From Rhytidiadelphus loreus (lineage: Eukaryota; Streptophyta; Bryopsida; Hypnales; Hylocomiaceae): a stretch of DNA of 64,000 nucleotides. Within the stretch, counting starts at the first letter, position 1; each line of letters starts with the position of its first letter. The stretch is taken from the NCBI GenBank assembly GCA_947034895.1, contig OX344761.1, forward strand, positions 70,369,839 through 70,433,838. The letters run 5' to 3'. Below the pieces are notes generated by a model that worked only from the letters and a program-made list of their open reading frames with translations, was not told where the DNA came from and did no database searches. A program made the translations under genes and the position numbers. Below are positions 34,806 through 46,500 of the stretch, piece after piece.

Positions 34806-35259
34806 CCGTTAGAGGTTGATGATGGCGGATGGAACTCGGCAAAAAAGAAGGCTTGTTTTGAGTCCAGACAAGTCTTTTGATTTGCCAGTTTATGTAGAGC
34901 AATTGGCATCGGCTTTCGTGGAATTTGGTTCTTCTAAGCCAAAGAAGTGTAGACCTAATTATGCTTTGAATGTTTTAGAGTTTGTAGATGTTAGTGCATC
35001 TGAGGGTAGAGAGACTTTTGAGTCCTCTACCAACGACAATTCTGCGACTGAGTCTACTGCTACCTATACTCACGAGATTGATATATCTCGTGAGCTATTT
35101 TATTTTGTGTTGATTTTCATTATGAGTGGATTTGAGTGTTTTATGGCTACTTTGTTGTCTTCATTTGTCTCATTTCAAAGTTTCATTTTTTGTGATATTT
35201 GTTTGACAGAAACAAAAGGAATTGTTGCCCTAAGAATTTTGGAAAAAAATAGTAAGTGA
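34806..35259 (+). other. Probable last exon of the copy 1 gene
   Basis: Follows an acceptor GTGTAG. It reads ...YVEQLASAFVEFGSSKPKK..., which matches SIEQMASTFADFGCSKPK in the second copy (reverse strand, about 47590-47420). This similarity, not a known domain, is why I call it coding. The frame relation to the previous exon is uncertain. The stretch after about 35100 turns hydrophobic and AT-driven and is probably not protein. Confidence 0.45.
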
Positions 35260-35510
35260 CGGTTATTTCTTCGAATGATCTCCCATGTATCTTAAATCCC
35301 AAATTTACTTGATTCATGGTCAGAGTGCAATCCTATAGTTTTTCACCAAAAAAAATTCCGAAGATGAAACATGTAGCATTCTTGTTTACAATTAGTATGT
35401 GGACATGAGAAAAGGTAGTGTACATAAACACCCCATATACCTTTTACTATAACATCATGTTTTTGGTCAAAAAATAAACAAAGTTCAATTTGTTAAAATA
35501 ACAAAATGAG

Positions 35511-35589
35511 GGGTAGTACCAAGTACTCAAAAAACCTCAATCGGACCCGACTTGGTTCTTGAAGGTTCCATCCAGACCCCCTGTTTTGA
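35511..35589. repeat. Palindrome P6
   Basis: Core CAATCGGACCCGACTTGG. It lies downstream of the copy 1 gene, separated from P7 by a poly-T run. Confidence 0.75.
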
Positions 35590-35626
35590 ATTAAAAAAAT
35601 AATTTTTTTTTTTTTTTTTCTTGAAT

Positions 35627-35719
35627 ACCAAAAACGGGGGTGCCACGAGGTACTCTCAAAACCCAAGTCGGACCCGACTGGGGTTCTAGAGGTACCAATC
35701 AGACCCCCCATTTCTGGTA
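35627..35719. repeat. Palindrome P7
   Basis: Core AAGTCGGACCCGACTGGGG, outer arms ACCAAAAACGGGGGT and CCCCCATTTCTGGT. Confidence 0.8.
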
Positions 35720-35959
35720 TTTGGAAATAAAATAGAAACAAACTTGGAAATATCATTTTTCAATTGAAGAGCATGAAGTTTTATTAGTGTTTGTGATTTG
35801 AACACTACAAACATGGCACATCCCCAAGATTGCTTAGAAGTCAAATATTATAGACGTAAATATGCAATTTTTTGTTTCCTTTATTTTATGTCTAGTCTTC
35901 AGTTCTATATGTTTAACATTTTGTTAATATTTTTTGTAACCATATAAAATTGATGTTTA

Positions 35960-36440
35960 TAGATGGAATGATGAAGGCACAAAGTCATTTTATCAATTTA
36001 GTCAAGAATTTTCACCTTCTTGTGTCTGTCCAGCAGATGGCATCAACATCTAAGGGCTATACAACCAAGTCCATAAAAATTGCACTCTTGAGATTGACAT
36101 ATCCCTTGTGATTGACATATCCCTTGAGATTGACATATCCCTTGTGCCAATTTATAATGTGTGGATTTTAGAATTATTAGTGGATTTGTATGTTTTATGG
36201 CTACATTTTGAACATTTCCATTCTCTATTTGGATTGTATGTATTATCATGTCTATAAATAATGACTAAATATATCTTTGGCAAAAAAAATCTTTAAAATA
36301 CAATTGTAAGTGCGTTAAATTTCATTTTAATAACTTCAAATATCTTGAAATTTATAATGTAAAAAACCCACGTCCCACGGTCATAGGTCCCGACAAGTTT
36401 ATAGTACAAAAAAAATTCCCGCTCACAGGCTCACACGCTA
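35960..36440 (+). mobile_element. 3' terminal segment of a ParB/methyltransferase element
   Basis: 35960-36050 repeats last-exon sequence also seen in the second copy (CACCTTCTTGTGTCTGT, CAGATGGCATCAACATCT). It is followed by CACGGTCATAGGTCC and the terminal stretch CAGGCTCACACGCTAGC ending at 36435. The same end appears inverted at 46993 and directly at 53553. Being downstream of another last exon (34806), it suggests that two copies are nested or rearranged here. Confidence 0.55.
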
Positions 36441-37133
36441 GCAACCCTGATTACTGTGAGCAACATTAATGTCTTTGAGGACCTGACCTGCACCCACACA
36501 GAAGCCCCTCCAATGCCAAAGTGAAAAGAATGCAGCAAAATAAAAACAAAAACAACATAATGAACATATTGCTTGCACAATGAACTTCACATTTTGACAA
36601 TTTCAGAACTCGCTGTGGGCACTGCCAAAAACGCTGGACACTAACCTGCAACCATTCCACACACCCTCCGATGCGATAATGAGAATGAATCTTGAACAAA
36701 AGCAAACCTCAAAGTTGTGCAGGACAAACATCAGATCCACAATGAATAAGAATTACATACTGTTAGGGAACTAGTCTTCACCTACCATCAACCTGCGCCC
36801 ACTCCAAACCCCCTCCGATGCCACAATGAGAAACTACTACAACACGAACAGCCAAATACTAGAAAGCATCGACATTCACATGAAAGAAAATGGCAAAAGG
36901 GATGGAAGGTACCTCAAGGCTGTAAGTTGCACACACACAATGGAAGAGAAGAAACACACTAAATGAAACAATAGAGTTCTCCTGAAAAAACTACAGGAAT
37001 GTTTTAACTTCGCCGAGACCAAGAGGTTTGACAGGGCGGAAAACATATGCATGCGGTTGCAAGCTACGTCTGATCTACCTACTTGCACTACATGTATGAC
37101 AAGACTATCTGGAAGTGCGAGTCGTTGCTGAAA
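36441..37133. repeat. Three diverged ~155-bp tandem units
   Basis: The block ACCTGCACCC..CCCTCC..ATGCCA..AATGAGAA recurs at about 36486, 36643 and 36796. It lies downstream of the hAT coding region on its strand, so it may be subterminal repeat of that element. No gene seen. Confidence 0.5.
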
Positions 37134-39232
37134 CTAGAACAAACTGCCTACAACAATGGATTCATCTTGATTTAGGACTCCTGCACAAACACAAGCAACA
37201 CTAAACCCCCGCCAGGTACCTTCCCCGCCCTCCTGTAACGAACCAGTCGTCAAAAACTTTCTGGTAGGGAAAGTTCTCCAAGGTGTATATGTTTGGGAAA
37301 ACATACCCACCACGACTTGGATATTCTCTTCCAAGTGATTGTGTAATTTAGACTTAAAAAAGCCTATAGTCGAGAACAGTCGTTCGTCTTCAACAGAACC
37401 CAGGATGTGTACCACCGCCAACTCTGCTAACTTCAAAAACTCATAGAAGTTTGGTGTCAGGCTATTGTTTCCATCCAAAACACGCCACACCTTGGTCAAT
37501 GGATTTACATCGAACGGCGGGAGCATGGCAGTGCAGGCATTACTCTTCATGCACGTTTTAAACAGTGACCGTTGTGCAATGAGTAAGTTCCGGTCCACCA
37601 GAGGTTTCAGAAGCAGCTTCTGGTCTCCTTCCCCAAGGATTTTTGCGTGACCATAAGTGTCCATGAGAGTTCGCAAATGGCCATCAAAAGCGGCCTCCGC
37701 ATTCTCTTCACACCAGTACTGCGGATAAAAAATGCCGAACGCAGTCATGACATTATGGTTCGGGAAGCGCGCGTCCAGCTCTGTTACCAGCATTTTCGCA
37801 GCACCTGTTGCAATACAACCGAGCTCAGTCTTAAGTACGTTGAAAGCCAACAAGAACTGCAAATCTGAAATTCAAATCAGGGAAAAAATCAAAACACGAT
37901 GTGGCTTACCAGTGCACTCGGACTTCACTTTCACCAATAAGCGAGCCCATACATTGCAGTCCACAGGTAGGCCATTGTGCTCCGCATGAATCTGCTCTCC
38001 ATGGCAAATGAATGCCAACACTGCGGAATCATCGTTGAGATCTATAAGCCATTTTATGTGAATTTGTTCGTGATTGCAGTCAAGGAGATTTTTGAAGCTC
38101 CAAAATTCGTCAGTACTGTAGCACGTCCCATTGTCCTCATACATTCTGTAAATTTCAGCCTGGTATACTTTTACTGCGGCCACGAAGTCGCAAATATAGA
38201 CGTCTCGTTTCTGTGCAAATTGCACCAAAGTATCAATGGCCTCCAACAAGGGTAACAATGCACACATCCCCAGTAATGTGAAGGGATCAAGGAGGAGCTC
38301 TAAGTAGTCCTGCAAGACCACCAACAAGTCAAACCAATGTACAAAAGAATCAGCAGATGTAGCTTATGGAATCGATTTTGAAGCCAGGGGTTTTCAGTCA
38401 TATGGAATGCACAAGCTCTGGCACGACACAATGCAACCCAAAGAGTCAGAAGAAAAAAAATATACAAAAAAAAATGACATCCAGAAAAGATGCATTCAGA
38501 AGAGCCAGAAACCAGAAAATTATCAAAATGAAAGTCTAGGGAGACTACAATACCTATGCTTTGTTGTTGTCATTCAAATTGGTTGTCATCTTATAGATCA
38601 AGGTGCAGTACTCGGAAAGTAAGCGACGCAAGGGTTCAATTAAACTTACCCACCGTGTTTGTACGTTCCTAAGCATTTTCAGGCCTTTTGTCTCCATCAA
38701 CTCCACCAGGACCTTGAACTCCGAAAATCTCTTTGGACTTTTGTAAAAATATGCGTAAGTGACAGAAAGAAGTTTTTCAACATCAAAGAAAATGCTTAGT
38801 GAAGAAAGCGCCTTAAAAGCTAAATTGCACCGGTGGTCCACGCAATGGACCCCAATCAGAAAAGGCACATGTGAAAGCTTCATTTGGAGCGTGACACCAC
38901 TCCGTGCACCTTGCAAGATGGAGGCCCCATCTGCGCCAAAACTCACCATTTTCTTTGCCACGGAATCCCTGTCCAATGCTGCACCGTTGGTGATGGCTGC
39001 GGCTATCAACTCTGTGAGGTTGTCCGCATTGGGAGAGCAATGAACTCGCTGAAGGGAGATGAGAAGCGGGATTCGGACCCAGTCTTTTACTATATAAGCA
39101 TGGACTGACAGAAAACTTGAGTTGTCCACCGCAATTCCCTCGTCCACGGTCACAAGCTATGTAATTCGCCTTTGCAATCCACCTCTTCGTTTCCTCAAGC
39201 ACCTGCTTGTACAAAGAACCGGCCAATATCCA
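37134..39232 (-). pseudogene. hAT-type transposase, 5'-truncated, three exons
   Basis: Reverse-strand exons 39232-38554, 38309-37910 and 37864-37134 with GT-AG introns; the second junction joins in phase 1 (KVKSECT-D-LQFLLA). Exon 1 carries VDEGIAVDNSSFLSVHAY and SFGADGASILQGARSGVT...GVHCVDHRCNLA, exon 2 LEAIDTLVQFAQKRDVYICDF, and exon 3 the C-terminal AVVHILGSVEDERLFSTIGF, the hAT dimerisation region. This is the animal/plant ZNF862/C17orf113-like branch rather than Ac-like, from memory of the pattern. Breaks: a one-base insertion near 39157 and an in-frame TAG as the last codon of exon 1. The upstream part, including any BED zinc finger, is absent because the segmental duplication copy B begins at 39233. 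Not functional. Confidence 0.75.
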
Positions 39233-40397
39233 GCCTCGTCAATTGTGGCAAAAGTCACTGTCCTTTTTTCCTGGCTAGTGTACCGTAGTTTACCTATCAT
39301 AGTGTACGTCTCCTCCATCTGTCCATGTTCTTTCTGCTTCGAAGCTAATTAAACAAGTTGTAGAAATCTGCTACTAAGTAACTTAACTGGGCCATTTGAG
39401 ATTAAAGAGAATCAGTTACCTTGGAAAAGGTGAAGGCGCTGTTCAGCTTCTTCAAATATTACAACGCAATCCCGACGTTTCGAGTAAATTAGGGTTTAGA
39501 TCTCTTCAAAATGCGTGTGGCAGTAATGGAGGCGATGATCGCTCAAGAGTCCTGGGAATGGTTTCAAGTGCGCTTGCAAGAGAAAGCCGTAGATCGCGGT
39601 CCATTAATCAGTCCCTAAGACGCCCTGTCAATTTCAACAGAGAAAACGTGTGATCATTGATCCGTCGAATCTTTATGACTCAGCAGTGGGTTGAAAGCTT
39701 TGTCCTGTCACTCTCTCAGTCTCGCAAACTTGAACGGCATTTGTGAAGAGCTCTTGACTTGTTAGTCGTATCAAAGGGCATAAGCCTGTGTCAAGGTAAG
39801 AATCTGGGTGCTTCCCATTTACAGGTGCAAATGCATTTAGCGGTATGGAGATTTCGTAGGCATTACCTCAGCACGATCCTCTGTTTCTCAGTCTGTTCCG
39901 TATAAACGCCCGCCTAAGATGAACGTCGAATCGGTTTACTAAGAAGCCTTGAGCAGGATGTAGCCACTCCAATCCGTCCGTCACAGGTCGTTGCGGTGGG
40001 GTCGCAATTCACGTACTGCAATTGCGATCGGCATTCGAGGAATAAGTGCAAAATGATGTGCTCGCTAATAAACAATGCTCTCCATCAACCTGGCCATTAA
40101 CAATAACAATTTTGTACTTCCGATGAGCTAATCATGGGTATCACAATAACGTCATCAGCGTCATCTAATGAAATGCAGGGCGGCTCGGCAAATTCTATGT
40201 CATCCATCACTGATCATCCTCATCCCCTTCAATAACTTGGAGAGTACTCGATGACGATTTTTTCTGCAACCAAAGAAAAAGACACAATGCAATGAAAGGT
40301 TGTCCGTGTTAAAAAAGCAGAAAGAGAACGATACATTCAACAAGACAGATGTCGAAGGCGTAGGACCGCAGTGAGTGAAAACGTCGCAGGCGAGCTG

Positions 40398-40406
40398 TAT
40401 ATAAAA
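40398..40406 (+). promoter_or_regulatory. TATA box of PR-10 gene B
   Basis: TATATAAAA 90 bp before the ATG at 40496, in the same context as copy A. Confidence 0.7.
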
Positions 40407-40495
40407 CTAGGACCTCTCCTGTGTATTATCAAGCAACTCACATTCCATCTCTCTTTGATATTTCTGATCTCTCATATCAGCTACCGCCTTTCACT

Positions 40496-41458
40496 ATGTC
40501 GTCCGAGCACAAGTTCTCGTATACCACTTCAGTGCCTCTGGATGTCACATGGAAGATGTTGAAGAAGGGAGACGAGCTTGTGCCCAAGCTCTTGCCCGAG
40601 TTCTATGCCAAGGTCGAGACTTTGGAGGGTAATGGTGGCCCAGGCACTGTTCGGGTTGTGACCCTCGGTGAAGGTAACGCCATTGTCCTTCAATCCACCA
40701 TGGTTTGCTACATACCTCATCTCCTTCCACACATTCAATTCGATGCTTGAGGCTGTATCGATCTACGCGTTTGCTCCGGTTCTCACAATTTCCCAATTGC
40801 ACTTCCCATTGTCTTCCAGTTCTGCGCTTCTTTAGATTCTGTTCATGAAGGTTCTGTTCTTAGCAGAAAACGGAGTAACTATTCTCGTTCTCAACATTCT
40901 TCAATTGCCTTAGAGACTGCGTTTTGTTGGTTCCTGTTCACACCAAGACTCAGTTCTTAAGCAGTTAGCGCGCAGTCAAAGATTGAAAAGCTTTCAAAAA
41001 CATCCAAATTGTTACTTGAGTAGAATATTGAAATCTTCCTCTAGTCATTGATCAAAGCCAGGACGTTAATGCCTCGCCTTTCCACTTAGAAACTGCAATC
41101 GACTCACTGATGTACGTAATCCTTACTGACATAACACTTCATTTCTTTTCCCAAATCCGCAGCCGTTGGTCCCCAAGGCGCAGGGAAGAAGGTGAAGGAG
41201 CGCGTGGACGTGATGGACGATGCGACGCACACCATGACTTACTCCACCGTCGAAGGCGGTGATCCCCGTTACACTGACATCCGACAGACTCTCAAGTTTT
41301 CTGCGGCCGGGGCCGACTCCACACTCACGGAGTGGACTGTCAACTACACCCCTGTGAGCAGCGACGTCCCTCCGCCCAAGGAACTGGAGGGCTGGGCTCA
41401 AACGACCGCGAAGGCGTTGGAAGGGTATGCTAAAGCGCATGCCTCCGAGTTCGCTTAG
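40496..41458 (+). CDS. Bet v 1/PR-10 family protein B, 157 aa, two exons
   Basis: Exons 40496-40673 and 41163-41458, in-frame GT-AG intron of 489 bp in the same phase-1 position as gene A. Same hallmarks: EGNGGPGT loop, YSTVEGGD, C-terminal amphipathic helix. It differs from protein A at 13 of 157 residues (for example MA to TS at 11-12, V to L and E to D in helix 2, and seven changes in the last 50 residues). Only one of 15 base changes in the coding sequence is silent. Both genes have intact frames, TATA boxes and AATAAA signals, so both are probably expressed. Replacements in the cavity-lining C-terminal helix could alter ligand preference; that is inference. Confidence 0.9.
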
Positions 41459-41693
41459 AATTTTGAGTGTTCCGATCCGTTGCGCGCGCGATTATGTAGT
41501 AGTCCGTCTCGATCCAAGACGCGACTGACCTGCTTCTTGCTGTTTAATTGTTGCCATTGCGTTGCGTTGCGTTACAAGTAGTCCGTCTCGATCTTGTGGC
41601 TATGGTGGAATGGAACCGGCTCAGTTTGCGAACGTGTCGCAAGCTGTTCTCGATTGTTGGCTGCCTTTGTTGTCGATCGAGCACATCTGTGTC

Positions 41694-41699
41694 AATAAA
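41694..41699 (+). terminator. Probable polyadenylation signal of PR-10 gene B
   Basis: AATAAA in the position conserved with gene A, about 236 bp after the stop codon. Confidence 0.5.
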
Positions 41700-42428
41700 G
41701 AGGCTGAAAATCGCTGCAATTCTGTAATAATGCCAGAATCCTTGTTGGAATTGATGCATGTGTTTTGCTTGCTGCATCTCCGAACAAAAATCTCTCATAG
41801 AAAATGCAAGCATGTCGCAATGTCATCCGTCACGTTCTCATCCATACATTCTTTCATTCATTTGTTCTTGTTAATCCCGAAGAGCATCCAAACATTCTCG
41901 TGCAATTTGATGAAATGTTTCAGGTGGTGTTTTAATATCATTTATCTCAATTTCATCAAATTGGTTTAGTAAGAAAGGTTATCTTTTTAAAAATGAATGG
42001 ATATCTTTGAAATATTAGTTTGGATGCATTGGAAAGTTATTTGACCAAAATATTGCCTTGTCCGAGGCACATTATTTATCGTAGACTTTGGAGTGCTTAG
42101 GGGCTACATGAGAAGTCAATTCCTGAATTGACCTGAAAGAGAGAATTGTCAAGCGGAATACAATTGAAAATTTGCAGAACTCCACATTTTGTTTGATTTG
42201 AAAGAATGTGGAGGAATTGAGCATATTGAAATTTAGAGGGTTGGAGAAACCATATATATAGTAAGGTATTTGACTTCTAGAATTTAGATTGTATACAAAA
42301 ATATGGCAAAACATAAACCATTGGATTGATAATTCAACAATTAGCATCTTTGTTTGGATGTCATTTACACCTAATCTAATTCATAAAATATTATGTGACC
42401 ATCAAAAAATTACAAAACAATTTAGACC

Positions 42429-43367
42429 TTAACCTCTAAACGCTTTGGACTATGTTTTCACCAAATCCGCTCCATAACTGTCATTTCTAGTACAAGTACC
42501 AAATTTTAGAAGAAAAGAAGCATTTTTGGACACACATAATTATAGGATCTTGTAGTACACTAGTTTGAGAAGATGAAGAAAAAATTTCAGAAATTTCCAC
42601 CATGTAGATTGCAATATATTAGTGTTTGAAGTGATAAAAATTCTTTTTTTGTCCCTGCAAAAAAACGGGTAGTTGCACTTCACAAGGTCACATTTGTATG
42701 AAAAAATGTCCAAAATGGTGGTGCTTCTTTGGATTCATTCTTCAAGTCAAGCTGGCTACATGCTTGAAGAATTTCAAATCATTTGGATTTGTACAACATA
42801 TAGGAAAAATATAGTAAGTAGAAAGATGTAGAAAATGATTCAAAATACCAAGTTGTTAAGAATTTTGTTACGGAATTGAAAATGCCAATACAAATGGTTG
42901 TAATGTTGTATTAAACAATCTACACCTTATTTTATTTTTATTTTTTTCAAAAATATTGAAAATTGAGTTAAATAAAGAAGTTCAAAGTTTATCAAAGAGT
43001 AGAGATTCCATAACTACCCACAAACTCCTGCAAACTAAAACTCCTCATAACTTTTATCTCATTAATCAAATTGGAATGATACAAACATTTTTGGGTATAT
43101 ATAAATCTAGAAAATCAATTTCAAATTTGTATTTCTAAAGAAAGTTATTTTTACAGCTCTACCCAAATTGCCTAACCTCAAAAAGAAATTGCATATCATG
43201 CAATAACTTTTTAATCATGTAGGTCAAAAGTTATGAAAATTATTGGGCTATTCCTCAACCACATGTTGTTTGAAATTTTCAAAGAAAAAAAATAAAAAAA
43301 TAGTTTGTAGGGAGCTGCCCAAAAAATCTATAATGCCAAGTAACATTGTTTGGACTTTCGGGGTTAA
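42429..43367. mobile_element. TTAA-flanked element, family T3, 939 bp
   Basis: Starts TTAACCTCTAAACGCTTTGG and ends with the inverse of TTAACCCCGAAAGTCC, with TTAA on both sides. Noncoding. A reverse relative with an insertion is at about 60780-61992, a truncated copy at 25963-26067, and a fragment at about 43690-43900. Confidence 0.65.
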
Positions 43368-43589
43368 TTCCCAAGTGTTCAAACTAAAATTTGAAAGATC
43401 AATTTGAAGAATTTGTAATAAATAATAGTATCTCTTCTAAAATATCTAGTGCTATGTCATTGTTTCAGGTAGAATTCTTTCTTCTTTTCATTGATATATT
43501 ACACAATCTTCTTTGAAAGTTATCCAATAAATATCAAATGGATGGAGATTTCATCATCTTTTATTGGATGTTGAGCATTGAGGGGTTAA
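43364..43589. mobile_element. TTAA-flanked element, 226 bp, sharing a TTAA with its neighbour
   Basis: TTAATTCCCAAGTGTTCAAA at the left and the inverse of TTAACCCCTCAATGCTCAAC at the right. It shares 43364-43367 with the T3 element. Size and layout match the 229-bp element at 53599-53827. Confidence 0.6.
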
Positions 43590-46500
43590 CTATGAAATCA
43601 GAAGGTTTATCACCAAGGTAGTCATTCACCAAAACAATCAAATTATTAGATGTATAAGTGCAGTCTTCATTTTTATGAAAATCTTTAAATTTATTTATTG
43701 AACATTTTTTGTTTTCTATGGCATTGCATGCTTAAATGATTCAATTTAACAAATTCGAATACAAATTTGTCTTGCAAAGCCATTTAATTTTTGAACTAAT
43801 TAAAAGAAGATTTATATGAAAATTGTTGGGCCTTCAAGAAAAACCTCGTCTACATGTTGTGTGAAAATTTCAAAGAAAATAAAAATTCCATTTGTAGTAA
43901 GTTAAGGTAGAACCACCCATTCCCGACCAGGGTCCAATAACCAAACTATAGACTGATTTATTTCCAACCATAGCAAAAAATAAATAAGAAATATCCATTT
44001 CAAAATTGGGACTTATAAGTTATTGACATATGTCCCAATTAGTGAGTCAGAAAGTAGAAAGCTAATAAAAAGGTAGTTTTTGAATGATCAAAATTAGGAG
44101 AGTCTATAGATCGGCAATGGGTCCAAAGCACTTTTTGCCTTTCAAAATTCTTAGTAATTTCAATTCAAGTGATAAAATTACCAAAGTTTTTGCAATCCTC
44201 TTCATTTCTATCCCCACACCTTTGAAAATATTTGCTTTGCCTTGTACTATTCTAGATTATGTTTCCAATTGCTTATTTGGTCGACTATGGGGACTTCTAC
44301 CTTATTAAAAATCACTATGTTACCAAAAAACACAATTTGGTCCTTTTAGGGGTAGGTGTGATATCATTGGTAAACAATGCAGCTGCAGAAGATGTAGTTC
44401 CATGGTATATTTTTGCTTCTAGTAAAAAATATGACAATTGCAAAATATTCTCACTCTAGCCATTCATTGTAAAGAACTGTTTTGACTTCTATCTAAGTGC
44501 ACCCAAAAGTTATCTATGATGTCCATAATGGAAATAGTTGAATTTTTTTAAAAGAAGTGAAAGTTAGCTTGCAAGTGGAAGGCACTACTTACACAATGTC
44601 ATGGAGCAATCCAGTCTTGAAAATCTAATTGTATGTGGAAGTTATTAGGCTTTATATATGACCATGTTGGAAAGGGTGTTTCAATTTGTTGTCAAGTGTC
44701 ACAATGCAATGTCTCCATTTTACAAATGTACTCATGATTATTAAATAACTTATGATCATAACCTCAAAAAATTTACAAAATTGTCAATTTTGTTGTTGTT
44801 GTCAATGTATTACACAAAATCATCCAAATTTATAATATCAACCTTTAAAAAAATAAGCAATGAGTTTGAAAATTTTCAAAAGTCATGAGGCATAGTGATA
44901 AAAATTGCATACACAAAAGCTTGAAAGCATCCTAAAGCTCCAATCTAATTTTGGAGAAAAAAATTAAGGATGAAAGATTTTCCTAGGTACAATATTATTA
45001 TCTAATACTTAGAATTTAAGAAGCCAAATTGCATAGTTAATTTTGTATATTTGGCATAGAAAGTGCACAAGTTGTTGTATTCAATAGTGTCAAGAATGTC
45101 TTCATATTGCATTAGATTATCTAATACATGGCACTCCCATTTTTTTCATTATTACATCTCCTACATGACTAGAAGCTACAAATGTGTCATATATTCAATT
45201 TATATGGTCAGTGTTGTATTTGAGCATTATAAGTTTCAAATGACATCCACATGAAAGATGTAGCTAGTTGAAAAAACAATCCAATGGTGTATATTATGTC
45301 GTATTTAGTACTCCTATCATGATTGAAGTATCCCATTGCAAGAAAGTATTTGAGATTAAGAAAAACAAACTAATTTCTTGACAATTAGGAGGGGAGGGTT
45401 TAGATTTAAGATTTTTTGTTTCTTTCAAATATGGTTGTCTTCAAGATGCTAAAACAATACAATAATGGAGAGTAGGGAGAGTATTCTAGATTGTACATAC
45501 AACTATGGAAAACTATAGATTGGAGTGAGCTAAGGAATTATCTACTTGTCTTTATTATGATGCAAGCATTGTTCAATGTGTTCACGAGGCTATGCAAGGT
45601 ACATCAAACACTTAATTTGGGACAAAAAATCCGTGATTAGACACTTAAGTTGGGGTAGAGAAAGAAAATAATTAGTACTTTAAGAACCAATAAGGTGCCA
45701 TGTATGTGGTTTCCTACAACCTTCTAAGGATTAATGTATGTAATTTTAATTGTAGAGGACTTCATATACTTAGAATGCTTGAATCCTTAAGATGTAACAT
45801 CCATGTGGCATCACATTATATCAAAAGACAAAGAAAAGAAATAGCTGATATAGAAAATTGTATTGCGTTTTTTATTGTATAAATATGTATTTGCATCATA
45901 AGCTTTCCATATTTTTAATTGAAAATGACATGTGTAACTCACCTTGTTGAGATTCACTATAGTGCTATAGTGTTAGATCGAGAATTACTTCCCCAGAAGT
46001 GAACACATGCACTATGGAATGTGGAGATTATTTATACAATGACTATGTGTGGTTTTACATATAATGTTCATATTTCAACAAGAACTATTAGGTTTAGTTG
46101 CTTGTGGTCATTAGTTCATTACAAAGATTAGTTTCATATCTCATTAATTACCCCAAAAGTGTTCTCACAACATTTATCTTTGTTGTAACTGCCGGCAAAA
46201 CTTGTATTTTAGCTAGAGTATACAATGTTTTAGAGTACCTATGTGGAAGAAACAATTTTAGAACCTCTACCCAAGTTTTTTTTGGACCCTTCATAACTTT
46301 TGCATACAATATCTAAATGCATTTTTTTATTGGTACATTGGAACCTCGGTTCACTTGCCAACCAAAAAATATTAGAATTTGACTAGTCTAATAATAGTAT
46401 TTAAGCATAGTAGCAAAAAGTGGCGTTTTTGGGGGGAGCCACCTTGTGTATGGAATAGAGTGTCAAGTTTGGTCATTAAGTCAAAAGGAGAAAAACACAC

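Larger units (their letters stand above)
30317..35100 (+). pseudogene. Multi-exon ParB/Srx-like plus DNA amino-methyltransferase-like gene, copy 1 (decayed)
   Basis: Exons inferred from GT-AG sites and continuing similarity: 30317-30983, 31072-31291, 31399-31593, 31682-31905, 32031-32266, 32635-~33380, 33459-33823, 33918-34191, 34279-34485 and from 34806. Order: acidic stretch, ParB/sulfiredoxin-like domain, unknown middle region, Lys/Glu-rich linker (KKKESKEQE...EKEKEAEKEGK), then a methyltransferase-like domain with motif IV before motif I, the beta-class order. Breaks: one-base shift near 30775, shift and TAG in exon 2, shift near 31728, TAG codons near 32130 and 32910, shift near 33755. 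It could not make one full protein as it stands. The fusion is known from bacterial and phage methyltransferases; here it is intron-rich and inside a repeat. A second copy lies at 47380-48800. Function is inferred only. Confidence 0.7.
39233..42531. repeat. Segmental duplication, copy B (3.3 kb, carries PR-10 gene B)
   Basis: Same orientation as 22451-26067. Its left junction cuts the hAT pseudogene at the base before GCCTCGTCAATTG, so the duplicate was inserted into, or recombined with, hAT sequence. On the right, similarity to copy A runs 103 bp into a complete TTAA element. Confidence 0.85.

Noticed and set aside
38759..39352. Plus-strand frames across the hAT exon
   Set aside because: Opposite strand carries the recognisable hAT sequence with splice sites.
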